In this document: positions 33,143 through 43,678 of the stretch, in pieces
How the letters are laid out: each line of letters begins with the position of its first letter
Numbering within the stretch: the stretch's first letter is position 1
Assembly: GCA_021779075.1 (NCBI GenBank)
Contig: JAJYBG010000003.1
Span: forward strand, 1-55,149
Reading direction: 5' to 3'
Length of the DNA: 55,149 bases
DNA from: Actinomycetes bacterium
GTDB lineage: Bacteria > Actinomycetota > Actinomycetes > Actinomycetales > Microbacteriaceae
The notes under the pieces: generated by a model
Databases searched by the model: none
Told to the model about the DNA's origin: nothing
The model's input: the letters and a program-made list of their open reading frames with translations, nothing else
Translations under genes and position numbers: made by a program

Positions 33143-34968
33143 GTCTCCTCCTCCTCCTCCTCCTCCAGGCTCGAGATGACGAAGCGGTAGTGATCGCTGA
33201 CGGCGAGCAGCTCGCCGTGGGTGCCGACGGCGTCGATGCGGCCGTCCTTGAGCACCGCGACGCGGTCGGCGAGCGCCACCGTCGACGGCCGGTGGGCGAC
33301 GATGAGCGCGGTCGTCCTGGTGAGGACGGTGCGCAGGCCCTCCGTCACCAGAGCCTCGGTGTCGACGTCGAGCGCCGACAGCGGGTCGTCGAGGACGAGG
33401 ATCGCGGGCTTCGCCGCCACGGCGCGGGCGAGCGCGAGGCGCTGCCGTTGACCGCCGGAGAGACTGAGGCCCTCCTCGCCCACCTTGGTGTCGACCCCGT
33501 CGGGCAGGTCGTAGGCGAACTGCGCCTGCGCGACGCGCAGCGCCTCGGCGAGCTGGGCCTCCGTCGCCTTCCGCGTCGCCTCGTCGTCGGCCTCGAGATC
33601 AGCCCGGCCGAGCAGCACGTTGTCGCGCACCGAGGCCGAGAAGAGCGTGGCGTCCTCGAAGGCCATGGCGACATGCGTGCGCAGCTCGCCGAGCGTGAGG
33701 TCGCGGACGTCGACACCGTCGATCATGACGCTGCCGCCCGTGACGTCGTAGAGGCGCGCGGCGAGGCTCGTGAGCGTGGATTTGCCCGAACCGGTGAGCC
33801 CGACGAGCGCCATCGTCTCGCCGGGGCGCACCGTGAGGTCGATCCCGTCGAGGATGTCGGGGGCGTTCTGCGGGGCATCCTCATAGCGGAAGTGCACGCC
33901 CGCGAAGGCGAGCTCGCCCCGGGGGTCGACGATCGTCGCCGGCTGCTCCGCATCGCGGATGTCGACGGGCGTGTCCATGACCTCGAAGAACCGGTCGACC
34001 GCGGTGCGGGTGTCGACGGTCATCGACAGCAGGAATCCGATGGAGTCGAGCGGGAACCTCAGCGCCGTGGCCGTCGCGAAGAACGCCACCAGGCGGCCGA
34101 CCGACATCTGCCCGTCGGAGACGAGCCAGACGCCGATGACGAGGCAGATCGCGAAGGCGAGGTTCGGGATGAGGTTGAGCCACAGCCACAGCTGCGCGAC
34201 CGCGCGCGCCTTCTCGAGCTCGGTGCCGCGCAGCTCCTCGGCCTGCTCGCGGAACCGGCCCAGCGCGTGTCTGCCGCGTCCGAACGCCTTGAGGACGCGG
34301 ATGCCGTGCACCGACTCCTCGACGGCGGTGGCGAGATCGCCCGCCTGGTCCTGGCTGCGCCGGGCGACGACGTGGTACCGCTTCTCGAACGCGAACCCCA
34401 CCCACCACATCGGCGCCGAGACGGCGAGGAACACCAGCGCCAGCAGCCAGTGCCAGTAGGCGAGCAGGAAGAATCCCACGACGATCGTGACCATGTTCAC
34501 GACGAGCAGCACGAGGCCGAACGACAGCCAGCGGCGGATGAGGCTGAGATCGCTCATCGAGCGCGACAGCAACTGGCCGCTCGGCCACCGGTCGTGGAAG
34601 CTCACCGGCAGCGACTGCAGCTTCGCGTAGAGCGCGCCTCGCAGCGTCGCCTCGACCCTGGTGCCCGGCGTGAGGACGAACCAGCGGCGCAGCGAGATGA
34701 GGACGGCCTCGGCGATGCCGAGCCCGAGGATGGTCAGCGCCGACGGAAGCACCTGGGTGGTGAGGCCCTTGCTGATCGAGCCGTCGACGAGCGTCTGCAG
34801 CACGAGTGGGATGACGAGCGCCACGACCGACGCCGCAAGCGCCGCGACCATGCCGAACACGATGCGCGGCAGCGCCCGGCGGCCGTAGGGGTAGAGCCGG
34901 ACGAGGGAGCGGAAGGTGCTGAGCCGCTCGCCGTTCGGGCGCGTTCGAGAGTCGTCTTCGGTAAGCAT
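33139..34968 (-). CDS. ABC exporter subunit (TMD-NBD), heterodimer partner
   Basis: [25 protein letters not shown]...[34 protein letters not shown] (atypical D after Walker B); ATGA overlap. Confidence 0.93.
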   Translation of the reverse strand: MLTEDDSRTRPNGERLSTFRSLVRLYPYGRRALPRIVFGMVAALAASVVALVIPLVLQTLVDGSISKGLTTQVLPSALTILGLGIAEAVLISLRRWFVLTPGTRVEATLRGALYAKLQSLPVSFHDRWPSGQLLSRSMSDLSLIRRWLSFGLVLLVVNMVTIVVGFFLLAYWHWLLALVFLAVSAPMWWVGFAFEKRYHVVARRSQDQAGDLATAVEESVHGIRVLKAFGRGRHALGRFREQAEELRGTELEKARAVAQLWLWLNLIPNLAFAICLVIGVWLVSDGQMSVGRLVAFFATATALRFPLDSIGFLLSMTVDTRTAVDRFFEVMDTPVDIRDAEQPATIVDPRGELAFAGVHFRYEDAPQNAPDILDGIDLTVRPGETMALVGLTGSGKSTLTSLAARLYDVTGGSVMIDGVDVRDLTLGELRTHVAMAFEDATLFSASVRDNVLLGRADLEADDEATRKATEAQLAEALRVAQAQFAYDLPDGVDTKVGEEGLSLSGGQRQRLALARAVAAKPAILVLDDPLSALDVDTEALVTEGLRTVLTRTTALIVAHRPSTVALADRVAVLKDGRIDAVGTHGELLAVSDHYRFVISSLEEEEEEET

Positions 34969-35052
34969 GCGAAAATCCGTGGTGCAGTCGTCGTCGTGCG
35001 GTGACAGGAATCCGGCGCCCTGGTGGGGCAGCGGAAAAAGACAGAGCCCTAC

Positions 35053-35081
35053 AGGCTATGTCGGCGTCATCCCGCCGTCAA
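35053..35081 (-). promoter_or_regulatory. Sigma70-type promoter for the ABC exporter
   Basis: Reverse strand TTGACG-N17-TAGCCT. Confidence 0.55.
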
Positions 35082-35095
35082 ACCCCTGTCGCGCG

Positions 35096-36280
35096 TCAGC
35101 CGAGCCGGATCGAGAGGCAGGTCGTCGAGCCTTCGACCTTCTCGAATTCCGAGAGATCGACCGTGACGACGGCGTAGCCGAGGTCCTCGACAAGCGCTTT
35201 GGTACCCGGCGCCGAGGCGGGCAGCAGCACCGTGGACTCGTCGAGGATGACGAGGTTGGCGCCGGCCGCCTCAGGCACGACGAGCGCGCCGGCGAAGAAC
35301 GTCGGGTCGATCGTGCCCGGTGCGACGAGCACGGTGCCGTCCGGCAGCGCGGTTGCCACCGACTTGAGGTGCAGCGCACCGGCCACCGGGACCGCGACGA
35401 CGGTGCCCGCGCCGAGATCGTCGACGAGCTCGCGCAGCTCGCGCACACCGGCGGCGTTGGTACGACTGGACCGGCCGACGTAGAAGACGTCGCCGACCCT
35501 GAGGACATCGCCGCCGTCGAGTGTGGCCGGTTCCTCGACGTCATAGAGCGTGAGGCCGAGCGAACGCAGCCTGTCGGCGACGGATGCCGTCTCAGCACGC
35601 CGCTCGGGGGCGCCGGGCCGCGTGATGAGGGCGATGCCGGGGCTGATGACCACGGCGGCGTCCTCGACGAAGACGCCGTCGGGCAGCCGGTCGGCGCTCT
35701 CGACCTCGACGGTCTGCCAGCCGGCGATGGTGAAGGCAGCGACGTAGGCATCCCACTGCTCATCGGCCTTCTCGATGTCGACCTCGGTGCGCGCGATGTT
35801 CGTGACGATGCCCTCGCCGAGAACGCTCGACGGGGCGCGCACGAGCACGACGCGGCCGCCCTGGCCGCGGAAGAGCCCGAGGACCCAACGGTGCACGAGG
35901 ATGCCGAGCGTCGGGGTGGCGACGATGAGCCCGGCGAGCACGAAGAAGTAATAGCCGAGGTATTCGACGGTGAACTGGAACCCACTGAGGCTGCCGGCCT
36001 GCTGCACCACGGCGAGGACGAAGGCGATCGCCGCCGCGACGACCCCGGCGACGGCGGCGACCCAGCGCCGCCGGTAGGCGCCGAACAGCCCCGCGAGCAG
36101 CAGCACGACCGCGCCGTAGAGCGCGGCGGTCCAGTACAGCGACAGCGCGTTGGCCGTGACCGTGAACTCGAACTGGCTCGCCGGAAGCCAGGCGATCGCC
36201 CCGGCGGCCAGCGAGGCGGCGGCGACCGCGAATGCGGCGGAGACGGCGGCGGTGAGGCGGCGGATCCAGAGGGGGGTCAT
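35096..36280 (-). CDS. Membrane-anchored dimethylarginine dimethylaminohydrolase (DDAH)-like fusion
   Basis: Four N-terminal hydrophobic segments, then VRAPSSVLGEGIVTNIARTEVDIEKADEQWDAYVAAF...DGVFVEDAAVV...LDGGDVLRVGD...GALHLKSVAT...STTCLSIRL. Confidence 0.85.
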   Translation of the reverse strand: MTPLWIRRLTAAVSAAFAVAAASLAAGAIAWLPASQFEFTVTANALSLYWTAALYGAVVLLLAGLFGAYRRRWVAAVAGVVAAAIAFVLAVVQQAGSLSGFQFTVEYLGYYFFVLAGLIVATPTLGILVHRWVLGLFRGQGGRVVLVRAPSSVLGEGIVTNIARTEVDIEKADEQWDAYVAAFTIAGWQTVEVESADRLPDGVFVEDAAVVISPGIALITRPGAPERRAETASVADRLRSLGLTLYDVEEPATLDGGDVLRVGDVFYVGRSSRTNAAGVRELRELVDDLGAGTVVAVPVAGALHLKSVATALPDGTVLVAPGTIDPTFFAGALVVPEAAGANLVILDESTVLLPASAPGTKALVEDLGYAVVTVDLSEFEKVEGSTTCLSIRLG

Positions 36281-36288
36281 CTCAACTC

Positions 36289-37923
36289 TCAGTGGAAGAA
36301 GTGGCGTTCGCCGGTGAAGTACATGGTTACCCCGGCGGCCTGTGCGGCGGCTATGACGTCCTCGTCGCGGATCGAGCCGCCGGGCTGCACGATCGCGGCG
36401 ACGCCGGCGTCGATGAGGATCTGCGCGCCGTCGGCGAAGGGGAAGAACGCATCGGAGGCCGCGACCGCGCCGCGGGCGCGCTCGACGCCGTCGGCGAGGG
36501 TGTTGGCGCGCTCGACCGCGAGATGGCAGGAATCCACCCGGTTGACCTGCCCCATGCCGACGCCGACGGAGGCGCCGTCCTTGGCGAGCAGGATCGCGTT
36601 CGACTTCGCGGCGCGCACCGCGCGCCAGGCGAACTCGAGGTCGGCGAGGGCCTGTCCGTCGGCCGGGTCGCCCGAGACGAGCTGCCAGCCCGCCGAGATC
36701 GACCCCGCGGGGAGGACATCCGCCTGCTGCACGAGCACGCCGCCGGAGATCTGCTTGAACTCGTAAGGCGCACGGGCGTAGCCCGCAGGCAGCTGCAGGA
36801 TGCGCAGGTTCTTCTTTGTCTGCAGCAGCTCGAGCGCCGCGGGCTGGTACGAGGGCGCGACGATGACCTCGGTGAAGATGCCCTTCACCGTCTCGGCGAG
36901 GGCGAGCGTGACCTCGCGATTGGCGGCGATGACGCCGCCGTACGCGCTCACCGGGTCGCACTCGTGGGCCTTGCGGTGTGCGTCCGCGATGTCGGGGGCC
37001 GTCGCTATGCCGCAGGGGTTGGCGTGCTTGATGATGGCGACGGCGGGCGTCTCGAAGTCGTACGCGGCTCGCAGTGCGGCATCCGCGTCGGTGTAGTTGT
37101 TGTACGACATCTCCTTGCCGCCCAGCTGCATCGCCTGGGCGATGCCCGTGCCCGATTGCAGCGGGCCGACAGCGCCGTCGCGGTAGAGCGCGGCGGCCTG
37201 ATGGGCGTTCTCGCCGTAGCGCAGCACCGCCCCGAGATCGCCCGCGATCGCGACGGAATCGCAAAATGCGTATTCTGCGTAATCGCCGCCGGCGAGGCCG
37301 GTCTCTTCGAACCACGCCGACACGGCCGCGTCATAAGACGCCGTGTGGCGGAACGCCTTCGCCGCGAGGCGGCCGCGCAGGGCGAGGTTGGTGCCGCCGA
37401 AGTGGATGGCCTCGAGCACCTCCTCGTAGGAATCCGGCGAGACGACGATCGCGACATTGGCGTAGTTCTTCGCGGATGCCCGCACCATGGCTGGCCCGCC
37501 GATGTCGATCTGCTCGATGACGTCGTTCCCGACCGCACCGGCGGCGACGGTCTGCTGGAACGGGTAGAGGTTGACGACGACGAGCTGGAACGGCTCGATG
37601 CCGAGCTCGGCGAGCTGCTCCTCGTGCGCCTCGAGGCGCAGGTCGGCGAGCAGGCCGGCGTGCACGGCGGGGTGCAGGGTCTTCACCCGGCCGCCGAGCG
37701 ACTCGGGGAATCCGGTCACCGCGGCGACGTCGGTGACGGCGAAGCCCGCCTGGCGGATGGTCGCGGCCGTCGAGCCGGTCGAGACGATCTCGATGTCGAG
37801 CCCGGCGAGCTCGCGGGCGAAGTCGACGAGACCCGTCTTGTCGCTGACGGAGACGAGGGCGCGCGTGACCGGGACGAGGTCGCGCTCGCGGTAGAGGGCG
37901 GGATCGGCGGCGTGAGCGCTCAT
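36289..37923 (-). CDS. purH: Bifunctional AICAR formyltransferase/IMP cyclohydrolase
   Basis: [39 protein letters not shown]...[14 protein letters not shown]...[10 protein letters not shown]. Confidence 0.97.
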   Translation of the reverse strand: MSAHAADPALYRERDLVPVTRALVSVSDKTGLVDFARELAGLDIEIVSTGSTAATIRQAGFAVTDVAAVTGFPESLGGRVKTLHPAVHAGLLADLRLEAHEEQLAELGIEPFQLVVVNLYPFQQTVAAGAVGNDVIEQIDIGGPAMVRASAKNYANVAIVVSPDSYEEVLEAIHFGGTNLALRGRLAAKAFRHTASYDAAVSAWFEETGLAGGDYAEYAFCDSVAIAGDLGAVLRYGENAHQAAALYRDGAVGPLQSGTGIAQAMQLGGKEMSYNNYTDADAALRAAYDFETPAVAIIKHANPCGIATAPDIADAHRKAHECDPVSAYGGVIAANREVTLALAETVKGIFTEVIVAPSYQPAALELLQTKKNLRILQLPAGYARAPYEFKQISGGVLVQQADVLPAGSISAGWQLVSGDPADGQALADLEFAWRAVRAAKSNAILLAKDGASVGVGMGQVNRVDSCHLAVERANTLADGVERARGAVAASDAFFPFADGAQILIDAGVAAIVQPGGSIRDEDVIAAAQAAGVTMYFTGERHFFH

Positions 37924-38516
37924 GAGCGGGCGAGCTCCTTCAGGTCGAGGGTGCCGAGGGCGATCGCACGCACCGCGTCGATGAGCAGGCGGCGTTCGAC
38001 GGGCTTGATGCGGTCGTGGAGAGTGGTCTCGGTGTCGCCCGGCAGCACGGCGACGCGCTCCTGGGCGATGACGGGGCCGGAGTCGACGCCGTTGTCGACG
38101 ACGATGAGGGATGCCCCGGTCTCGGTCGCCCCCGCGGCGAGCGCGTCGCGCACGCCGCGCGCGCCGGGGAACTCAGGCAGGTAGGCGGGGTGCGTGTTGA
38201 TGAGGTCCGGAGAGAGCGCGCCGACGACCGCAGGCGGCAGCAGGCGCATGAACCCGCTGAGCACGGTGAGGTCGGGCCGCCACTGCTCGATCTGGCTGAG
38301 CAGCTCGTCGCCCCAGTCCGCGCGGTTGCCGAAGTCCTCCAGGGCGACGGTGAAGGTCGGGATGCCGAACTCGGCGGCCACGTCCAGGCCGCCCGCGTCG
38401 GGCCGATCGGAGCCCACCGCGACGACCCGCGCGGGGTAGTCAGCCGTCGCCGCCGCTTCCAGCAGCGCGCGGAGGTTGGACCCGCCCCCCGACACGAGCG
38501 CCACGACGGAAAGCAC
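37920..38516 (-). CDS. purN: Phosphoribosylglycinamide formyltransferase
   Basis: [19 protein letters not shown]...[51 protein letters not shown]. Confidence 0.95.
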   Translation of the reverse strand: MLSVVALVSGGGSNLRALLEAAATADYPARVVAVGSDRPDAGGLDVAAEFGIPTFTVALEDFGNRADWGDELLSQIEQWRPDLTVLSGFMRLLPPAVVGALSPDLINTHPAYLPEFPGARGVRDALAAGATETGASLIVVDNGVDSGPVIAQERVAVLPGDTETTLHDRIKPVERRLLIDAVRAIALGTLDLKELARS

Positions 38517-39678
38517 CCGCCCAGACTACCGGCGGCACGAGTTCGCCGAGGAAGACGCCGATGGCCGACTCGAGCGCGGCGAAGAGGCCCACGACGAGGC
38601 CGTCCGGCCCCATGCGCTCGAGCACGCCGGGCGCGACCGTGCCGCCGGACCACCACGAGAGCAATCCGGCCGCGATGCCGACGGCGATGCCCGAGCCGAC
38701 CGCGGCCAGCGCCCTCGTCGAGAGGGCTTCCGTCGAGCGCAGCAGCACTCCCGCCAGCACCCCGGCGAGCACGATCACCAGCACGCCGGCGTACTGCCCT
38801 GCCGAGCCGTGGTCGGGCAGGATGCCGAAGAGCGGGAACGCCGGCAGGGTCGCCGGGTGCACCGCGCCCGGCGTCACCGTCATCGCGCCGACCGAGAACC
38901 CGGGGCCGGCGAACCAGGCGAGCTGCCAGACGACGGCGTTGGGCAGCAGCGCGAGCTGGGCGAGCGTCAGCGTCGTGCCGCCGAGATAGCCGGACTGGAG
39001 GGCCTCGTAGAGCGCGACGACCTGGCCGAAGTGCGTGAAGAGCAGCATCGCGACGGTGAACGCCGCGACGAAGACGGCGATGGCGAGCGCCGCGGTTCCG
39101 GCCCGGAGGGACTGCCCGACGACGGTCCGGGCCAGCACCGGCAACGGGATGCGGCCGGGCAGTCCCGCGCCCCGCGCGCGGTCCAGCCCGACGCCGAACG
39201 CGATGCCGAGCGCCATGACGAGCGCGGGCAGGATTCCGGCCTGCCACCACACCGGAGCCGCGAGCGGTGCGATCGCGCTGAGCCCGACGAACTGGGCGAC
39301 GACGAAGAACACGGCGACGGCGGAGATCCCGCCGGCGAGCACCTGGCCCGCCTCCGCCGCCCGCTGGCCGGTGCGCGTTCCCATCGCGAAGGTGAGGAAG
39401 GCGATGCCGAGCGCCGCGAAGCCGGCCGTGAAGGGCGGGATCGCCCCCCCGAGGCCGAGGGCGACCGCGGTCGTCTTGTCGAGTGAGACGGTGAGGTCGA
39501 CGCCGTGGCCGAGCAGCCAGGCATCCACCGACGCCCGCCAGAATTCGGTCCAGTCGGCGGCCATGTGGAACTGGACGGCCCAGACGATGCTCAGCGGGGC
39601 GAGTGCGACGCCGATGCCGATGGCGGCGGCGATGAGCGCTTCGAATCCGGCGAGAGAGGCAACGGTCGCACGGTTCAC
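38440..39678 (-). CDS. DUF6350-like polytopic membrane protein
   Basis: Many TM segments; located between purN and sucD; same-strand 77-nt overlap with purN. Confidence 0.75.
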   Translation of the reverse strand: MNRATVASLAGFEALIAAAIGIGVALAPLSIVWAVQFHMAADWTEFWRASVDAWLLGHGVDLTVSLDKTTAVALGLGGAIPPFTAGFAALGIAFLTFAMGTRTGQRAAEAGQVLAGGISAVAVFFVVAQFVGLSAIAPLAAPVWWQAGILPALVMALGIAFGVGLDRARGAGLPGRIPLPVLARTVVGQSLRAGTAALAIAVFVAAFTVAMLLFTHFGQVVALYEALQSGYLGGTTLTLAQLALLPNAVVWQLAWFAGPGFSVGAMTVTPGAVHPATLPAFPLFGILPDHGSAGQYAGVLVIVLAGVLAGVLLRSTEALSTRALAAVGSGIAVGIAAGLLSWWSGGTVAPGVLERMGPDGLVVGLFAALESAIGVFLGELVPPVVWAGAFRRGARVGGRVQPPRAAGSGGDG

Positions 39679-39726
39679 GCCCTGAGCGTATCCGCGCGAC
39701 CGCTGCCCGAAACGGTGCCTCGCCGC

Positions 39727-40632
39727 CTATGCGGCGGCGGCGAGGATCTCGCGGAGGAGGGCGGCCGTCTCGGACGGCGTCTTGCCGACCTTGACGCCGG
39801 CGGCCTCGAGGGCCTCCTTCTTGGCCTGGGCCGTACCCGCCGAGCCGGAGACGATGGCGCCGGCGTGGCCCATCGTCTTGCCCTCGGGGGCGGTGAAGCC
39901 CGCGACGTAGCCGACGACCGGCTTGGTCACGTACTCCGTGATAAACGCCGCGGCGCGCTCCTCGGCGTCGCCGCCGATCTCGCCGATCATGACGATCGCC
40001 TCGGTCTCGGGGTCATCCTGGAACGCCTTGAGCGCGTCGATGTGCGTCGTGCCGATGATCGGGTCGCCGCCGATGCCGATGGCGGTCGAGAAGCCGAGAT
40101 CGCGCAGCTCGAACATCATCTGGTAGGTCAGCGTGCCCGACTTCGAGACGAGACCGATCGGACCCTTGCCCGTGATGTTCGCCGGGGTGATCCCGACGAG
40201 CGACTCGCCCGGGGTGATGATCCCGGGGCAGTTTGGGCCGATGATGCGGGTCTTGCCGCCCTTCGCCTTCGCGTACGCCCAGGCCTCGGCCGAGTCGCCG
40301 ACCGGGATGCCCTCGGTGATGACGACGAGCAGCGAGATGCCTGCGTCGATGGCCTCGATCATCGCGTCCTTGGCGAATGCCGGGGGCACGAAGGCGATCG
40401 ACACGTCGGCGCCGGTCTCCGCGATGGCCTCGGTGACGCGGCCGAACACGGGCAGCTCGACGGCCGAGCCGTCCTTCGCGGTGTGCGCGACGGTCGTTCC
40501 GGCCTTGCGGGCGTTCACGCCACCGACGATCTGGGTGCCGGCCTTGAGCATGAGGGCGGTGTGCTTTGTGCCCTCACCGCCGGTGATGCCCTGGACGATG
40601 ACCTTGGAATCCTTGTTGAGGAAGATCGACAT
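39727..40632 (-). CDS. sucD: Succinate-CoA ligase alpha subunit
   Basis: [45 protein letters not shown]...[12 protein letters not shown]...[12 protein letters not shown]...GHAGAIVSG. Confidence 0.97.
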   Translation of the reverse strand: MSIFLNKDSKVIVQGITGGEGTKHTALMLKAGTQIVGGVNARKAGTTVAHTAKDGSAVELPVFGRVTEAIAETGADVSIAFVPPAFAKDAMIEAIDAGISLLVVITEGIPVGDSAEAWAYAKAKGGKTRIIGPNCPGIITPGESLVGITPANITGKGPIGLVSKSGTLTYQMMFELRDLGFSTAIGIGGDPIIGTTHIDALKAFQDDPETEAIVMIGEIGGDAEERAAAFITEYVTKPVVGYVAGFTAPEGKTMGHAGAIVSGSAGTAQAKKEALEAAGVKVGKTPSETAALLREILAAAA

Positions 40633-40646
40633 ATCTCTTTCCGTCC

Positions 40647-41810
40647 TTATGCGTTGGCCAGAGCGGCGGCCTTGTCGGCGCCGTCGTCCATGGTGAGAGC
40701 CAGAGTGACAAGCGGGTGCGCGGCGGCGGTGAGGATGGCGCGGCCTTCCTCGACCTGGTTGCCGTCGAGGCGTACGACGAGAGGCTTGTTGGCCTCGGAC
40801 CCGAGGATCTCGAGGGCCTTGACGATGCCGTTGGCGACGGCCACGCACGAGGTGATGCCGCCGAAGACGTTGACGAACACGCTCTTGACCTGCGGGTCGC
40901 CGAGGATGACGTCGAGGCCGGCGGCCATGACCTCGGCCGAGGCGCCGCCGCCGATGTCGAGGAAGTTCGCCGGCTTCACGCCGCCGTGGTTCTCGCCCGC
41001 GTAGGCGACGACGTCGAGGGTGGACATGACCAGGCCCGCGCCGTTGCCGATGATGCCGACGCTTCCGTCGAGCTTGACGTAGTTGAGGCTGTGCTCCTTG
41101 GCCTTCGCCTCGAGCGGGTCCGCGGAGGCCGCATCGACGAGCGCCTCGTGGTCGGGGTGGCGGAACTCGGCGTTGTCGTCGAGGGTGACCTTGCCGTCGA
41201 GGGCGATGATGTCGCCCGAGCCGGTGAGGACGAGCGGGTTGACCTCGACGAGTGTGGCGTCCTCGCCGTGGTAGACGTCGTAGAGCTTCTCGAAGACGGG
41301 CACGACCTTGGCGACGAGGTCGTCGGGGAAGCCGGCGGCCTTCGCGATCTCGGCGGCCTTGGCGGCGTCGATGCCGACGAGCGGGTCGACCTCGATGCGG
41401 GCGAGCGCCTCGGGCTTCTCGACGGCGAGCTGCTCGATCTCCATGCCGCCCTCGACGCTGCTCAGCGAGAGGTAGGAGCGGTTCGCGCGGTCGAGGAGCA
41501 CCGAGAAGTAGAACTCGCGCTGGATGTCCGCACCGCCGGCCACCATGACGCGCTTGACGACGTGGCCCTTGATGTCGAGGCCGAGGATGGCTTGCGCCGC
41601 CGTGAAGGCGTCGTCGGGGGTCTTGGCGACCTTGACGCCGCCGGCCTTGCCGCGACCGCCCACCTTGACCTGGGCTTTGACGACGGTGACGCCTCCCAGC
41701 TTCTCCGCGGCCGCACGCACCTCGTCGGGCGTGTCGGCGACGATGCCGGGAAGGACGGGGACCCCGTACTTCTCGAACAGGTCACGGGCCTGATACTCGT
41801 AAAGATCCAC
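40647..41810 (-). CDS. sucC: Succinate-CoA ligase beta subunit
   Basis: [31 protein letters not shown]...[16 protein letters not shown]...[18 protein letters not shown]...[21 protein letters not shown] start. Confidence 0.97.
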   Translation of the reverse strand: MDLYEYQARDLFEKYGVPVLPGIVADTPDEVRAAAEKLGGVTVVKAQVKVGGRGKAGGVKVAKTPDDAFTAAQAILGLDIKGHVVKRVMVAGGADIQREFYFSVLLDRANRSYLSLSSVEGGMEIEQLAVEKPEALARIEVDPLVGIDAAKAAEIAKAAGFPDDLVAKVVPVFEKLYDVYHGEDATLVEVNPLVLTGSGDIIALDGKVTLDDNAEFRHPDHEALVDAASADPLEAKAKEHSLNYVKLDGSVGIIGNGAGLVMSTLDVVAYAGENHGGVKPANFLDIGGGASAEVMAAGLDVILGDPQVKSVFVNVFGGITSCVAVANGIVKALEILGSEANKPLVVRLDGNQVEEGRAILTAAAHPLVTLALTMDDGADKAAALANA

Positions 41811-41820
41811 GGCTGTCCAC

Positions 41821-41838
41821 TCTCTTGATATCGAGATA
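41821..41838 (-). promoter_or_regulatory. Near-palindromic operator upstream of sucC
   Basis: TCTCTTGATATCGAGATA, 7 of 9 symmetric positions; resembles the icd site. Confidence 0.55.
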
Positions 41839-41854
41839 TTTCCAGCGATCGACT

Positions 41855-43033
41855 CTACCCCTCCGACTGATCCGTTTTCGCCGCGTCCAGAGGCAGCTCG
41901 GCGGTGAGCAGCGCACCTCCGAGAGTCTCGCCCTGGCGCAGTTCGAGGTGGCCGCCGAGCATGTCGAGACGGTGCCCCAGCAGACCCAGTCCGTTGAGGT
42001 GCGGCTCGGCGGGCAGGCCCGTGCCGTCGTCTTCGACCTCGATGGTCACCGCGCCGTCCGCGTAGCCCAGGGCGACCCGCAGCTTCGAGGCGTGCCCGTG
42101 CCGGAGCGCGTTGGAGACCCCCTCCTCGATGATGCGGATGAGGTTGAGACGCTGGGGCTCTGTCATGACGCGCGCGTAGGTGTCGATCTCGTTGACGGCC
42201 GGCGCGATCGAGAGGTCGACGAGGATCGTCGACGGCACTCGCCGGACCATGATGCGCACCGCCTGCACGAGCCCGACCTCGAGGCCGTCGGGGTAGAGCA
42301 TCTGGCTCATCTCGCGCACATCGACCTGGCGGAGCTGATCGAGGTCGCCGCGCAACGCGAAGAGGTCGGCGACCGCCCCGTTGCGCGAGCCGCCCTCGGT
42401 GATCTGGCGGACGACCTGGTCGATGCGGGCGCCGACGAGCACGAGGCGCTGCTGCACGCTGCCGTGGAGACCTTCCGCGACATCCCGGCGCACCCGGAGC
42501 TCCTCCGACTGCATGGCAGCGAGCGCCGCCGTCGCGCGCGCCTCGTGCGAGACGCTGCGCACCCGCTCTTCGCGCAGCCTGCGACCCGTCGTGGACAGCA
42601 TCCCGGCGAACGTGACGGCGAGGGCGTCGGCGAACACGCCGAGCAGGAACTCGATGACCGGCGCGGTCGGCGGCGCGACGATGAGCACTCCGAGCGCGTA
42701 CTCGAGCAGGATCCAGACGCTGCTGCCGACCACGCCGAGGCCGATGTTGCGCAGGATGGCGCTCGGGCCGCGCAGGAAGACGAGGCGCGGGATCGCGAAG
42801 ACGAGCATGAGCGCGACGAGGCCCGCGATGCCGGCGATCAGGCGCCTCAGGAGATACCACCCGATGACGGAGAGGGGTGCCGGGAAGTCGCTGAAGTGGA
42901 CGAGCGTGCTCTGCAGGGCGTCGCCGAGGACGAAGAACGCCGCGATGATGGCGGAAGCCGCACGGAGTGTACGGGCGAAGCTCAGCCGCTCTTTCGCCGC
43001 CCTCGCATCCCGCCGCTGGGCGTCAGAAGTCAT
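41855..43033 (-). CDS. NarL-type sensor histidine kinase
   Basis: [25 protein letters not shown]..., [47 protein letters not shown]. Confidence 0.88.
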   Translation of the reverse strand: MTSDAQRRDARAAKERLSFARTLRAASAIIAAFFVLGDALQSTLVHFSDFPAPLSVIGWYLLRRLIAGIAGLVALMLVFAIPRLVFLRGPSAILRNIGLGVVGSSVWILLEYALGVLIVAPPTAPVIEFLLGVFADALAVTFAGMLSTTGRRLREERVRSVSHEARATAALAAMQSEELRVRRDVAEGLHGSVQQRLVLVGARIDQVVRQITEGGSRNGAVADLFALRGDLDQLRQVDVREMSQMLYPDGLEVGLVQAVRIMVRRVPSTILVDLSIAPAVNEIDTYARVMTEPQRLNLIRIIEEGVSNALRHGHASKLRVALGYADGAVTIEVEDDGTGLPAEPHLNGLGLLGHRLDMLGGHLELRQGETLGGALLTAELPLDAAKTDQSEG

Positions 43034-43670
43034 GCCTCGAGGTCTCCTCGATGAACCGCAGCACCGCGGAGACCCGCTGGTTGCGCCCCCGCGGAAGGCC
43101 CAGCGAGGCGTAGATCGCGTTGATGTGGTTCTCGACGGAGCGCGACGAGATGCCGAGCTTCTCGCCGATGCCTTCGTTGGTGAGACCGGCCGCCACGTGG
43201 CGCAGCACCTCGTACTGCCGATCGCTGAGCACCGACAGGCTCGACCCCGCGCGCGGGAAGGCGCCCTCGGCGAGCGCGGGGTCGATGACGGTGATGCCGC
43301 GGGCGGTCGACTGGATCGCGCGCATGAGAACGTCGACCGACGTGGTGGAATTCTTCGAAAGGTAGCTCCACCCCGCCCGCACGTCTTCGGGAAGGTCGAG
43401 GAGGAGCTCCATGACGTCATGGCTCGAGAGCAGCAGCACGCCGAGGTTCGGATCCTTGCGGCACAGCGAGACGCCGAGAGCGAGACCGTTGCCATCGGAG
43501 AGGTGCACGTCGAGGACGGCGACGTCGATGGTGCCGGGCTGGAACTCGGCCCGTGCCGAGGACGCGCCGTCGGCGATGAGCACGACCTCGACCCCCTCCT
43601 GCGCACGCAGCAGCGTGACGATCATGTCGCGGTACAGCGGCTGATCTTCGACGACAGCGACCCGAACCAC
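43023..43670 (-). CDS. NarL/FixJ response regulator with LuxR-type HTH
   Basis: VRVAVVEDQPLYRDMIVTLLRAQEG...VAVLDVHLSDGNG...LSDRQYEVLRHVAAGLTNEGIGEKLGISSRSVENHINAIYASLGL. Confidence 0.93.
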   Translation of the reverse strand: MVRVAVVEDQPLYRDMIVTLLRAQEGVEVVLIADGASSARAEFQPGTIDVAVLDVHLSDGNGLALGVSLCRKDPNLGVLLLSSHDVMELLLDLPEDVRAGWSYLSKNSTTSVDVLMRAIQSTARGITVIDPALAEGAFPRAGSSLSVLSDRQYEVLRHVAAGLTNEGIGEKLGISSRSVENHINAIYASLGLPRGRNQRVSAVLRFIEETSRHDF

Positions 43671-43678
43671 AGGACCTC

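Noticed and set aside
31355-35004. Two roughly 600-aa plus-strand ORFs opposite the ABC exporter
   Set aside because: E/R/D-rich shadow frames opposite clear ABC transporter sequences.
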